From the NCBI GenBank assembly GCA_948144175.1, contig CANXME010002129.1, forward strand, positions 1 through 64,000: DNA of 64,000 nucleotides, given 5' to 3'. A program made the position numbers and the translations under genes. The notes beneath the pieces were generated by a model that was not told the origin of the DNA, did not search any database, and worked only from the letters and a program-made list of their open reading frames with translations. Shown piece after piece: positions 23,480 through 34,560 of the stretch (position 1 is the first letter of the stretch; every line of letters begins with the position of its first letter). This DNA comes from Closterium sp. NIES-65. Taxonomy: Eukaryota > Streptophyta > Zygnematophyceae > Desmidiales > Closteriaceae.

Positions 23480-24310
23480 ACCAGACTGGGCAGGTCGGGC
23501 GGCCCGTAAGTAGGGCGGCTCGGCTGCTCGGCGGCTCGGTTGCTGGGCGGCTCGGCGGCTCGGCAGCTCTGCTGCTGTGCGGCTCGGCTGCTGGGCGGCT
23601 CGGCTGCTGGGCGGTTCGGCTGCTGGGCGGCTCGGCTGCTGGGCGGCTCGGCTGCTCTGCCGCCGGGCGGCTCGGATGTGCTGCTGTAGGGCGGCGCGGC
23701 GGTGGGCTGCTCGGCCAGGCGAGACGGCTCGGGCGGCTCGGGTGGTGGGCGGCGCTGTAGTAGGTGACGGGGCTGAGAGTGAGGCGGCGGGGCCGCAGGT
23801 AAGGTGGCGGGGCCGCCGAGTGAGGCGGCGAGGCCGCTGAGTAGGGCGGCGGGGCCGCAGGTAGGGTAGGGCGGCGGGGCCGCAGGTAGGGTAGGGCGGC
23901 GGAACCGCAGGTAGGGCGGCAGGGCCGCAGGTAGGGTAGGGCGGCGGAGCTGCAGGTAGGGCGGCAGGGCCGCAGGTAGGGCGGCGGAGCCGCGGGTAGG
24001 GGCGGTACGCGACGCCGCGAAGGGCGGCGATGGGCCGGTACGGGCGGCGTACGGGCGGCAACGAGCCGGTAAAGCGGCACGGGGCCGGTACGGGCGGCGC
24101 ACGGACGGCGACGAACCGAGGCGGGCGGCGACGGGCTGGGGTGGGCAGCGCACGGGCGACGACGGGCCGGGAAAGCGGCGCGGGGCCGGGACGGGCGGCG
24201 CACAGGCGTCGACGGACCGGGACGCGCGGCGAAGGGGCGGCTCCGGGCTACGTAGGGTGGCGACGGGCCGCTAGGGGCAGCGGAAGGGAGGTCGCTAGGT
24301 GCGACGCGAC
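23480..24310 (-). repeat. GC-rich repeat leader of element E
   Basis: Short GC-rich repeats (GCTGGGCGGCTCGG-like, then GGTAGGGCGGCGGGGCCGCA-like on the plus strand) between the primer binding site and the gag stub, as in A, B and C. Open frames across it are low-complexity and not supported as genes. Confidence 0.8.
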
Positions 24311-24413
24311 GGGGCCGAAGGAGGCCTAAGCAAGGCGCGCTCCGGGCAGGAAAAAAAAAATGATTGTGGTTGGCCCTAAGAACAGTTCCCACGAGGGAAC
24401 CTGCTCGATACCA

Positions 24414-24544
24414 TGTGAAAATAGAAACGAGAATGAATGAACTATGAATGAAGTGGGTAGAAGTACTAACCCTAATTGGGTTGTACCCCTTGTGGGATAC
24501 CCCACTACAGCCTACACAAAAGTATAAGCTATAATGTTCTGACA
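24414..24544 (-). repeat. 5' LTR of element E
   Basis: 131 bp, beginning TGTGAAAATAG and ending AATGTTCTGACA on the plus strand. It is closest to the LTRs of B. No 3' partner exists in the window. Confidence 0.88.
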
Positions 24545-26107
24545 GACTGTGATGACGACCTCTCGTTGAAGTCGATGCTCACGTTGAACGAAGCGTCCCG
24601 AGGAGCACATGTGCTGTCCGCAGCAACTGTCCAAGAACCACGTATCTTTCCCGGACGGCTCGCTTTGAGCGATGGCGGCGTACGTCGGGTTCGGTTGAAG
24701 TGACTCGCGACGAGGCGTGCTGTTGTCGAGTTGTTCTTCTGGTGAGTAATGTGGTGGTGACTCAGTTACGCAGGAGTCGCTTAGCCTTGCCATGCAGCTG
24801 ACGATGTTTCTTGCTTCTTTTGCAGGTTGTCTTGTCGATGTTGTTGACACTTGTACCGAGGTTGTCGGACTTGCTTGTGTTGAGGCAACTTGACCGCTTG
24901 AAGGACGAAGTTGGCGTTGCGGCGACGTTGACTGTTGTCGATTTGGGCAGTGTGTACGAGGATAGCCTGAAGTCTTGCAGATGTGGCAGAACGGAGGTAC
25001 TGGCTTCGGTTGTTGCTGCCGGTTGTTGTTGTTGTAGTTGTAGCGTCGCTGAGTGTGGAACGCGAATTCGGGTACTGATGCCTTTTTCTTGTGTCGTTCT
25101 TCTTGCAGGTCCATGCCCTGCTGCTCAGCATGGATTTCGACGCAGCGTGCTGCTTCGGAGATTCTCCCGTATGCTCGTAGTATGGCGCGAGTGGAGCGCC
25201 AGTGAGGACCAAGACCGCCGATGACGAACGTGACGAAGGCGTCTTCTGAAATCGATCCTCCACATCGAAGAAGCTTGTCGCGCAGCTCGGGGCAACGACT
25301 GATATACGTCATTCCCTTCTCGCCTGGTTTCATCTCGATTGTTGTCAACTGCGCCATTAACCGACTTTGGTTTACGCTGTCTGTTGCTTGATACAGGTTC
25401 TTCAAGTGATTGTACTCGAGCTCCGCGGAGTTACCATATCCTCGGTAAGTCCTTATGTTCTGCTGTTGAGTCGAAGTGATGTTCCTCAGTAGTATCGTGT
25501 TCACCATCATTGATTGATAAGTGTACTGCTGCTTCTCATACTGTGTGCCGTTTGTTGGGTATGGCAGGGACCCGTCGAAGAAGCCGAGAATTTGCGCTCC
25601 TTCCATCATCAGCTCGAATTCGAATGACCAGGTAAAGAAGTCCTTCTCGTCGAAGGGTTTTGTCGTTTGCAGTTTTAAGACGTGCGTGAACTGCGACTGA
25701 ACTTGTAGTGCGTCCAACGTTCTTTCTTATCCCGGTGCAGGTTGTGGTTGTGGCATGAAGCTGACGGAGCCGCGCTGGGGCTCGTACGTAGCGAAGGTAG
25801 GTTGTTGTTGTTGATTTCCGCGCGCGTAGGATGAGCCATCGAGACTCATGGGCGTCACGTTGTTGTTGCTGTTGTTTGATGTCGCAGGTACTCCTTGCTG
25901 GTGCTGCTCGTAGAAGGACATGAAGGAGAAGAATTTCTCCATCATGCTTGGATCGAAGCCCGCGCCTTGGTTTGCGGGTGTTTCAGTAGACCCAGCGGCC
26001 GGTCTTGTTGTTGTGCCTTCCTCTGTCTGTAGACCAGAGGCAGGAGGTGGAGTAGGAGTGGTACCAGGAGAGCCGTTGGAGGAGCTTCTCTCCTTTCTGG
26101 TAGACAT
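24545..26107 (-). pseudogene. Element D gag and start of protease
   Basis: Starts at ATG 26105-26107 (MSTRKERSSSNGS). A Pro/Gln/Ser-rich head is followed by an in-frame TAA at 25727-25729. The same frame then continues with a copia gag domain (FFTWSFEFELMM...; YNHLKNLYQ; GGLGPHWRSTR). Next comes a knuckle-like motif CHICKTSGYPRTHC, where Tyr takes the place of the usual His. The protease site reads DSCC instead of DSG(A/C). The frame is cut by the LTR of E at 24544. Confidence 0.85.
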
Positions 26108-26164
26108 GTCTCTTGGTGTAGTTGAAGGAGTAATAGAGTTTTACCCTAACCTGCTCTCATACCA

Positions 26165-26605
26165 TGTAGGGCTGAGTGCCCCTTTGGATCTTTGGTAGGA
26201 TGAAACTCTAGGTAAAGTAATGTAATAGCGGAAGCGTTTTAAGAGAAGATTCTGAACCACCTTGCGCTGGTATGTGAGGGCAAAGTAAGTTAATTAAAGC
26301 ATGCAAATACAGACTTTTATATAAGAGTACAAGGAATACGAAGGGATTCGAATGATAACTGTTTTTACTGTTGCGGTTCGATACAGTGCGACTCGGGCAA
26401 CTGCTCAATATCAAGTCAGTTGTGTGTCCTTGCCGTCGCGCTGCTTTTGTCAAGTCAAAGGTCGCTGACCTTTGACCTTCGCGTAACCTCCAGCAGTTAC
26501 TTCAACCTCCGAGGGTTGACTCGCTGGTGCCTCGATATGATCTGCTTCGCTTGTGCCTTGGTGTTTCGACACGATAGAAGCGCTTAAGCCTGATTGTTTC
26601 CAACA
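26165..26605 (-). repeat. 5' LTR of element D with primer binding site
   Basis: 441-bp partner of 14331-14772. The primer binding site (TGGTATGAGAGCAGGTTAGG) starts at 26164 on the minus strand. TTTTG at 26606-26610 is the right target duplicate. Confidence 0.95.
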
Positions 26606-26610
26606 TTTTG

Positions 26611-27464
26611 CTCACGGTACATACATAGTTATTATGGTAACTGGTAGTCTCGATTAGAATTCCATGTGGAAGAAAGCCGTTTTTAGTAATTTACGTCCTG
26701 CCATACAGAGTATATATACATTAACCTCACTTTGTAGAAATATAGTCGTTGCTAAGTGTAGCATATGCAAGGAGAAATGGTTATGTTTGAGCGGCAGGGT
26801 AAAAAAGTCATGCTCGTCATTGTCCCGCCAACGTGGTCTTCTATGCTTGGCGGTTCGTCAGGCTCCGTGATTCTGGGTGCCTTGAAACGAGGAAATGTGC
26901 TGAACGTGGTCGCTGGTAACACATGGATCTTTCGCAAAGAAGGTCGTCATTCTCGCAGATTCTGCTAACGAGGGGTGGGTCAACATGTGCCGCCATTTGC
27001 GATGGCTCGCTCGCACCCCTCACCTCCGACGCGCGGGCGGCTCCGCGGCAATTCCCGAAGCGAACAATTTGAGAGTCGAACATTTCGGGAGCAGTGGCCA
27101 TGAGTTGTGAGCCTTGGGCCGTGGGGTGTGGGAGATTTGACTGTGCCCATTCACCCGTTGATTCCTCGCCTCTCCCTTCACCACTCTTCCCATCCCATCC
27201 CATACCATTGCTTCCACACCACGACCTGCTCTTGTTGTCCCCGCCCAGGCCTGGTTGAATTCGTGAAAGCCAGCAACGAGTATACAAGCGGTTATGATGG
27301 AAGTTTGACCTCTCCCACCAGCAGCAAGGAAGCGCTTGGTAGGCTATGCGGAGGCTCGTTGTTGCAAGTTGTGCTGTTAGCAGGTAGGAAGCATCTTAGA
27401 GGTAAAGCGTGACGAACGATATAGCAGGCGTAAATTCTTCTTCTTTGTGGTATTGGGAGGATCC
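26611..27464. other. Intergenic region before the kelch/MYND gene
   Basis: About 850 bp between the retrotransposon block and the first host gene. No recognisable coding sequence or transposon end was found. Its right part probably contains the promoter and 5' UTR of the gene at 27465. No clear TATA box or other motif could be assigned. Confidence 0.5.
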
Positions 27465-30400
27465 ATGGCGGTAGGTCCAACGAGTCAGCCGCGCAGTAGC
27501 TGCTTCACGCTTCGCCTCTTAGGCAAACAGAAATCGACCAAGAGCAAGAGGCAGTCCACCGTGCATCCCGTGGGTGATCTCGCCGCTCACCCAGCGCCCA
27601 CCGCGGAACATCCACGTAGCGATGGTAGGAATGGCGTCGCGAGAGCTGGAAGTGGACAGGTTGCAGGAGTAGAGATTCATACAGCCACAGGTGCGCCAGC
27701 AGTCGCTGTCCCACATATTCATCGCGCGCAGAATGACCGTCCCGAAACCGACGACGGCCGGCGAGTGCAATACGCGCAGGATCTAGCAGCGGCGCCGCTA
27801 GAGCGATCACTAGAGCACGCCGAGCGAAGTCTTGTGGCAGCAGCCGTAGCTGATGCTGCACCAACTTCGCCATGCGAATCATCGCCAGGAATTTCTGGGC
27901 AGCAGGTAGCGGCTGGAATTCGGCTGAAGCTGCATCGTGTGGAAGAGGAGCCGTCCAGTTCAGATGCGCCTGATGCTGTCCCCAAAGGCTCCTCCGCTGA
28001 ACATTCCAAGTATCTTGTCGCGCGCTCCTCGAGCAGCGACTTCTGCGACGATGCGCGATCCATGCAATCCTCGCGACGGCCGTCGCTCACCGGCGGGCGC
28101 AGCTACGAGAAGGCGCGGCGGGAGGGGCAGGAGCTGTACCGGAGGAAGGAGTACGCGGCGGCGGCGGAGAGCTACGGGGAGGCGATGCTGGCGCTGCTGC
28201 GCGAGGCGGGGCGCGACGACGCGACGAAGCGGTCGCTGCAGGCCGTGCTCCTCGCCAACCGTGCCATGTGCTTCCGCTACCTGGGCAGGTCCGTGCACGT
28301 CGTCGATACCTCGTACATGGGTCCTAGAACCGAAGAGCTGGTTCATCGCGCCGCGACGAGTCAGCGGGTTTCCGCGTAGATGGATCGACAACTCTCTGAA
28401 CTATAACATCTTGCCCCCTTTTGAATCTTTCCTGGTCGACCTCCTAAAGAGGCTGACCGGAGATCAGGCGCCACGACTTGGATAAGATAAACTCAAATCA
28501 CAGCATGGATCGTCACCTCGTGGTGTTGCTACCGCCGCGCTAATCTGCTCCCTTTACGGATCGCAGCCGCATTCCTTGTTTCTCCGTCATACCGCTAAGA
28601 GTGCTTTGATCTGTCGCACAAGGCCTTGTCGTCGACTCTTGGCAGCCCACTTGCGCAGATCGCGCACTTCATCTCTCCCTCAAAATGCCCTTCTTGGCCA
28701 TGTGATTCCCCCCACCCGTCGCGCAGGAACGAGGAGGCGATACGCGACTGCCACGCGGCACTGGCGTCCGACTTTTGCGCGGGCCAGACGCTGCTGCACA
28801 TCGAGGAGGTTCTCGAGGAATGCGGCGACCTTCGCGGCGCGCTCGCGTGCCACGTGGCGTCCGTGCAGCGCGCGCTGGATGAGCGGCCGAGCGGCGAGAT
28901 TCCCACGGAGGAGGCGACGGAGGTGGAGCGCGTGCGACGGCAGCTGATTGGCGAGAGAGAGCTGGCGATTCAGTGGAAGAAAGTTCCCGCCAAGGGCAAA
29001 CCGCCGCTCGGCGCGCAGATGTCGGCGGTGGAGTGGCGCGGGCAGGTGATTCTGTTCGGCGGCACGGACCGCAGCCACAACCTGCTGCCCAACGACCTCC
29101 ACATCTTCGATACGTACAAGTCCGAGTGGCTGCTCGTCCACATCCCCGGCCTGCGCCCCGCCGCGCGCGCCGGCCACCGCGCCGTGGTCCACGGCGACTG
29201 CATGTACGTCTGCGGCGGCGGCCACTCGACGGATTTCGACATGTGGCGGCTCGATCTGGTGACCATGGACTGGGAGCCCGTGCCGGCTGCGCCGGGGCTG
29301 CCGGCCGGGTCGACCGACGACGAATCAGAGCAACGCTCCGACGAGCATCCCGCTAACTTGGCGGGTCAGGAGCTGGCGACGCGGGGCCAGGCGCCGCCGG
29401 GATTGGTGCAGCACAGCGTGTGCGTCGTTGACGGTCGGCTGCTCGTGTGGGGCGGCTTCGTTGTCGGCCGGCCGCCGCTCGAGCGGCACGCTAACCGGCA
29501 GCACCTGTACGAGTTCGACTTCGAGACGGGCGAATGGCGGCGCGACACGTGGCAGGGGGACTACCTCCCGAAGGCGTATCAGGACCGCGGCGTGGGCACG
29601 TGCGCGGGCGTCGCGAGTTGCAGGGAGGGCGGCAGGAGTGAGTTGGTTGAGATCATGTCGTTCTTTGGAAGCCGCAAGACGCTCGTGCCGCGATCCGGGC
29701 TCATCATGGACGAGTCGACCGCCACCGTCGATCGCCTCCTGCTGGGCGAGCGCCGATGGCAGCCCGTGCCGCTGCTCGGGCCGCGCGTGCCCGCGGCGCG
29801 GTCGGAGGCGGCGTTCCTGTCGCTGCCGGATTACGCGGCGACGCTGTGCGTGGGCGGGTACTATGAAGGTAAGGCGCTTCCCCCGTGCTGCGGGCCTCCT
29901 CAATGCTCCTCATCCCGCGCGTCCGCGCCCTTCCCCGCTTCTCGTCAAGCCTTCTGTTTGCCGCCCCACTCACTGACGCTCCCCGCTGCTCGGCACGGCC
30001 CCCGCACTCCCCCCCTCCTCTCCCAGGTGCGATTCACCGCGACGGCTGCCGGTACTACGGCGACGCGTGGCTGTGGCACCACGACCTGGGCATCTGGTCG
30101 CCGCTCGCCGCCAAGGGCGACGACTTCCGCGCCGGCGCGCACTTCTGGCTCGTGCAGCGCAACGACGGCGCCGTCTTCGCGGGCGGCGGCTTCTGCGGCA
30201 CGCCCATGTGAGTGAAGCGCAAGGGGGCATGTGAGTGTTGCGCGAGGGGATTTGGGGAGCTGGGGAGATGCGCTGAGTGCACCACGGTGAATTTGGAAAT
30301 GCTTCTTTCCGCTCACAAACAACCTGGCCCCTTTTTTTCCCTCTCCTTCCCCCACTCCCCGCCGCTCCCCGCAGCACGACCATGTTCGGAGCGGTCTACG

Positions 30401-33400
30401 AGGCCACCATCGTTGCGCCCAAAGTGCGCCGTCCGCCGCCCCCGCGCGCCCCTGCGCGCTCCCTTCCCCTCGCCCACCCCATCCCGCCTGGCTCCCCGCT
30501 CCTAGCTCTCCCCGCGCCCCCTTCCGCCGCGCCCATTCTTGCGCTCCCCTGGGGCTCTTCCCCTTCCCCTGGGCGCGGAACTTCCGCCTCCTCCTCCCCC
30601 TCCCCCCCGCCGCACTCCTCCCCTCGTCCCCTCTCCGCCTGCTCCTCCTCCTCCTCCCTGCGCACGCCCGGCACGCCGCTCATGCCCATCGTGCGCTCCG
30701 CGTCCGCCGCCGCGTTCCGCCAAGGCGCGCGGTCGAGCGCGCACGGGGAAGGGGAGAAGCTGGGCGCGGCGGGGGGAATGGTCGTGATGAGCCGCTGCAA
30801 CACCCTCCCCGCGCAGTACTCTCCGCCAGGCGAGGGAATGGCGGGGGGAGAGGGCGGCGCGGGCGCGGGCGGAGGCTTCAGCGCGTGGGACGAGAGGCAG
30901 CTGGCGCTGGGATCCGCTGACGTCAGTACGGAGCATCACGACGCGAACGTGCGGTTCAAGGCGAAAGAGGAGGCGCCGTTCGAGGCGCCTTTGGGATCAA
31001 TCAACATCAAGATTCTTAAGCTCGAGTTTGAACGACGGGTGAGAGCAACAGGCACCAACTGGAACGACATGTTGTCAATAGGCCTTACTTCCTTGAATAA
31101 TGCCTAGGAAATCCCGTCCTTATCCAACCATTCCTGTTCTCTTCCGCGTCCGCCTCGCCCCCTTGCTCGTTTTTTGCAGCGTGAGAACCGGCTGAAGACG
31201 AAAGCAGAGATGGCGGCGGCGGGCGCTATGGCGGCGATGCGGCGCGTGAGGGCGCAGCAGGGGGAGCAGATGGGCGCAGGGGTGGCGCAGTCACTACTGC
31301 TGCACGTGCGAATGAGACAAATCGACCCGCCCATCTGGAGGTGAGAAGGGGGAGGAGGCAGGTTTGGTGATGGCTGCTTCATTTTTTATAATCACAAGGG
31401 ATGCTGCCGCTCTCTCCTCTTGCTCACACGTGATCTAATCCCATCCATGGCATCCGATGTCATGCCATGCCACGCCATGCACGCATCAGGCGTCAGGGCA
31501 CATGACGCTACATTCCATGTTCGGCCATATCATCCCATCTCACCCCACCCCACCCCACCCCACCCCACCCCACGCCATCCCACCCCAACCCGTGGCACTG
31601 CGCCATCAGGCGCATGGAGGTGTCGGGGCACATGACGCTCCGCCAGTTCCACAAGCACGTGCTGCGCCTCTCCATGGGCTGGGCCAGGTGCGTCCCCAGG
31701 TGTTCAGGTGCATTCTCAGGTGCTCAGATGCGACCTCAGGTGCTCAGGTGCCCATTGTTGCTCAATCCCAGTCCATCCCGCATACTCATTACCAACCCCT
31801 CATGCCCATGCCCATCCCCCGTCCTCCACAGGGACCATCACGCCTACAAGTTCCGGTCCTCCTCAGGCCCGTGCCCCGGCGTGTGGTTCGGGCCGACCCT
31901 GTCTGCCGCACCTGACTTCGCCCTGGCGCGCATGCTGGGGCAGGGCTTGGCGGACGACAACTGTGTGCTGCTGGGGGAGATGCTCGTCAAGGTGAGCAGC
32001 AGAGGGTGGAAGAAGGGGGAACCAATCAGCTTGCATGTCAGGACGGCAATCGACATGCTGGTAGGTGCGTGCAGCATCCACTCCCTATGGAGCTTGCATC
32101 CCAGATTTCCTCTTGCATACCGTGCATGCACCACCCCATGCCTGCACCACCCCATGCCTGCACCACCCCATGCATGCACCACCCCATGCCTGCACCACCC
32201 CATGCCTGCACCACCGCATGCCTGCACCACCGCATGCCTGCACCACCCCATGCCTGCACCACCCCATGCCTGCACCATCCCACGTCTTGCCCCATGGCAC
32301 AGGAGGGCGACCGCATGGCGTATGTGTATGACCTCACAGACCGCTGGGAGCACGAGATTGTGCTGCTGCACGCCACACCCGGCATGCCACACCGCCCTGT
32401 CAGTGCCCTTCTCTTCCCCTCCCCGTTTCCTCTGATTCATTCCCCCCTGGAATTCCTATCATTTCCGGTTGTAATCTGAAACACTTTGACCTGTATCTCA
32501 TTCCCATGTGCTCGAAATTCTGGCCTATGATTATATTGTTTTCCATCTACTCTGTCTGCGACGTTTGTCTGCTCTTGCCACTACTGACCCTCCTCGCCCT
32601 ACCACCCCCCGATCGCCGTCTCCTTGCTCTCCCTGCCTTGCTTCACCCACCCCCCTGTTTGGCGCACACAGCTGAGAGCGGAGGTGGTGGATGGGTGGGG
32701 GGCATGTCCCCCAGAGGACGTGGGGGGAATGGGGGGATACCTGCGGCTGCTGGAGAGAGTGCGCAGCAGCCATGGCAGCAAGCGAGATGCTGCATGCACA
32801 CGGGTGCTCCGGGCCGCTAATAAGAGTCACCTTGACTCGTTTGACCCCACGTGAGTGCCTTGACTCGTTTGACCCCACGCGAGTGCCCTGACTCGTTTGA
32901 CCCCACGTGAGTGCCTTGACTCGTTTGACCCCACGTGAGTGCCTTGACTCGTTTGACCCCACGTGAGACTCGTTTGACCTCACGTGCCTTGACTCGTTTG
33001 ACCCCACGTGAGTGCCTTGACTCGTTTGACCCCACGTGAGTGCCTTTACTTGTTTGACCCCACGTGAGTGCCTATGTTTGCTTGCCTGCTGCATTTTCTC
33101 CAATGACCAGAGCCATGCTCATTTAACATCATTCTCATTGATCCAATGTACCACCATCCCACACCCCCACCCATCAAACTCCTCGCTATCCTCCCCTCCC
33201 CTCCCCACCATGTTCCACCCTGCAGCAATTTCCCTCTCAACGCCTGCAGAGCAGCCTTGGAGAAGCACCTAGCATCAGCGGCTCTCACCCTGCCATCCAA
33301 CCACCTCGACCCCGTCCCAGTTGCCGCCCACCCCGTCCCCGCCCTCGCCTCCCCCTCCCCCCTGGCCCCCCTCCAACGCTCCAAGTCCTTCTCCATCACC

Positions 33401-33838
33401 CGCCCCTCCTCCACCAGCCCCCACCACTCGCACACGCCACATCAGCTGCCACATCAGCAGCACCGGCACCATCAGACCGCCAGGTCACCGCACCGTGGCA
33501 GCAGCCCCCACCGCAGCCCTCGACCAATCACAAGCAGCTCAAGTTTCGGCAGCAGCGTCAGCAGCAGTAGCCGGGGGGGTGGATCCAGGGGAGGAGGAGC
33601 AGGAGGGGGGACACGGGGAGTAGTACCAGGGCCGATACTCGTACAAGCGGTGCCTCCCCTGAATCTACCTCCCCCTGATTTCGCGGGTCGCAAGGCGTGT
33701 CAGGCGTGTGGGTCGAGCAAGGCGGAGGTGGCGTGCGAGCGGTGCCACCGGGCCTTCTACTGCTGTGTGGAGCATCAGCACATGGACTGGAAGCTTGGCC
33801 ACAGGCTCGTGTGCGTGGCCGTGGAAGAGGTGCGGTGA
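27465..33838 (+). CDS. TPR-kelch-pRiA4b-MYND multidomain protein (10 exons)
   Basis: Exons: 27465-28288, 28727-29868, 30027-30207, 30375-31038, 31180-31340, 31610-31687, 31832-31991, 32303-32398, 32672-32850, 33226-33838; GT-AG introns and phases agree, giving about 1365 aa. Residues about 213-325 form TPR-like helices (SYEKARREGQELYRRKEYAAAAESY). About 372-715 are kelch repeats (VILFGGTD, MYVCGGGH, LLVWGGF, TLCVGGYYEG). About 716-937 are Ser/Pro/Gly-rich. About 975-1161 match the plasmid pRiA4b ORF3-like fold (MRQIDPPIW, YVYDLTDRWEHEI, ACPPEDVGG). About 1320-1359 form a MYND zinc finger (CQAC, CERC, YCC, HRLVC). TPR, kelch and MYND are protein-interaction modules; the biochemical role is unknown. 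The N-terminal about 200 residues are low-complexity, and the true start could lie further in. Confidence 0.85.
31535..31595 (+). repeat. CACCC-rich simple repeat in intron 5
   Basis: Run of CACCCCACCCC units in the intron between exons 5 and 6 of the kelch/MYND gene, just ahead of the acceptor at 31608-31609. It may serve as part of the pyrimidine-rich acceptor region. Confidence 0.75.
32121..32285 (+). repeat. 16-bp minisatellite in intron 7
   Basis: About ten tandem copies of a 16-bp unit (CCTGCACCACCCCATG and variants) in the intron between exons 7 and 8 of the kelch/MYND gene, ending about 20 bp before the acceptor. Short open frames rich in His/Pro/Cys here are repeat artefacts. Confidence 0.85.
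32829..33070 (+). repeat. 28-bp minisatellite containing a 5' splice site
   Basis: About nine copies of a 28-bp unit (CTTGACTCGTTTGACCCCAC then GTGAGTGC). The first copy is the end of exon 9 (to 32850) plus its donor GTGAGT (32851). The other copies repeat the exon end and donor inside the intron. One copy has GCGAGT in place of GTGAGT and another is shortened. Because 28 is not a multiple of three, use of a later donor would shift the frame. Confidence 0.92.
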
Positions 33839-34560
33839 CGTGCCGAGCGGTGCGGTGCGTGAGGTGCCTCCAGGTTGGAAGGCTTCTTAACTGCCACGCG
33901 TGGTTAAAATGGTGCTTTATTTGGTGTTGTCGGCGCTAAGCAACACAACAGTAAGGTGTTGGGAGTAGATTAAATATTGGATAGAGGCAAATGCTTAGTA
34001 TCAAAGGGATATGGTAGGGTTGCAAACAATTGAGGCATATACCCTTTTGGCGTATTTGTCTGGATGCATCAAGTCTATGTGTACTCCAATAATATGAATG
34101 GTGGTATTATTATACCACCGGAATAATATTTGTACATCTTTGTTTGCGAGAGCAACTACGCGCTATAGAGGGAAGCCCATACCCCAGTTTACACCCCCGA
34201 GCCAAATTCTAGGTTTCCTGAGGAGGCTGGTGGCGAGGCGAGGGGATGGAGGGAGAGAAAGAAGCCATAAAAACTGCCATAACTGACAAACCGAAGGGAT
34301 TTTGCAGTGAGAAACTCGTGCACGCAGCTTCCAGCGCGACACGGCCGAGGGTAGTGTGATTCTTGAAGCTGCTAGGTTCTCAGCTGCAGCCTTCATCATC
34401 CCGTTCAGTTGTAAAGCTTGGGCGTTGATCGTTTCTACGCGGTTCAGAGATAGGTACACGTTTCTCTCCAGCGCTGCGTAAATTGCGAACGTCATCGCTG
34501 TCGCAAGGGCTTTGTTAAGTCGCAAGCTTCGTGTAAGTCGCGAGCGTCGTACACGTCGCG
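33839..34560. other. Intergenic region between the kelch/MYND gene and CWC15
   Basis: About 720 bp separating two plus-strand genes. It must hold the 3' UTR of the first and the promoter and 5' UTR of CWC15. An AT-rich stretch lies at about 34080-34140 (AATAATAT-like). No coding sequence or transposon was recognised; the reverse-strand frame at 34163-34597 overlaps CWC15 exon 1 and is not supported. Confidence 0.5.

Larger units (their letters stand above)
23325..24544 (-). mobile_element. Truncated copia element E (5' LTR, leader, gag start)
   Basis: A stub of the A/B/C family inserted in the protease region of element D. It contains a 131-bp 5' LTR (24414-24544), a primer binding site (24413 downward), a GC-rich leader and the first about 30 codons of gag. 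It stops abruptly at about 23325-23330, where element D RT begins. A single deletion that removed the rest of E and D's integrase explains the structure. Confidence 0.85.
14331..26605 (-). mobile_element. Ty1/copia element D, carrying nested C and E
   Basis: A second copia family on the minus strand, bounded by LTRs at 14331-14772 and 26165-26605 and by the TSD TTTTG (14326-14330 and 26606-26610). The coding order is gag/protease (26107-24545), a gap caused by element E plus a deletion, RT (23324-22476), interruption by element C, and RNase H (15337-14751). About 12.3 kb is occupied, of which about 8.4 kb is inserted sequence. The integrase region is missing entirely. Confidence 0.94.

Noticed and set aside
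27505-27882. Minus-strand frames over exon 1 of the TPR-kelch gene (27505-27882, 27519-27770, 27719-28090)
   Set aside because: No recognisable similarity. They overlap an exon that joins in phase to the TPR domain, although the first about 200 residues of that exon are themselves only weakly supported.
29325-29903. Minus-strand frame of 192 codons inside the kelch region
   Set aside because: It is the antisense of conserved kelch repeats in a GC-rich exon, a common shadow effect.
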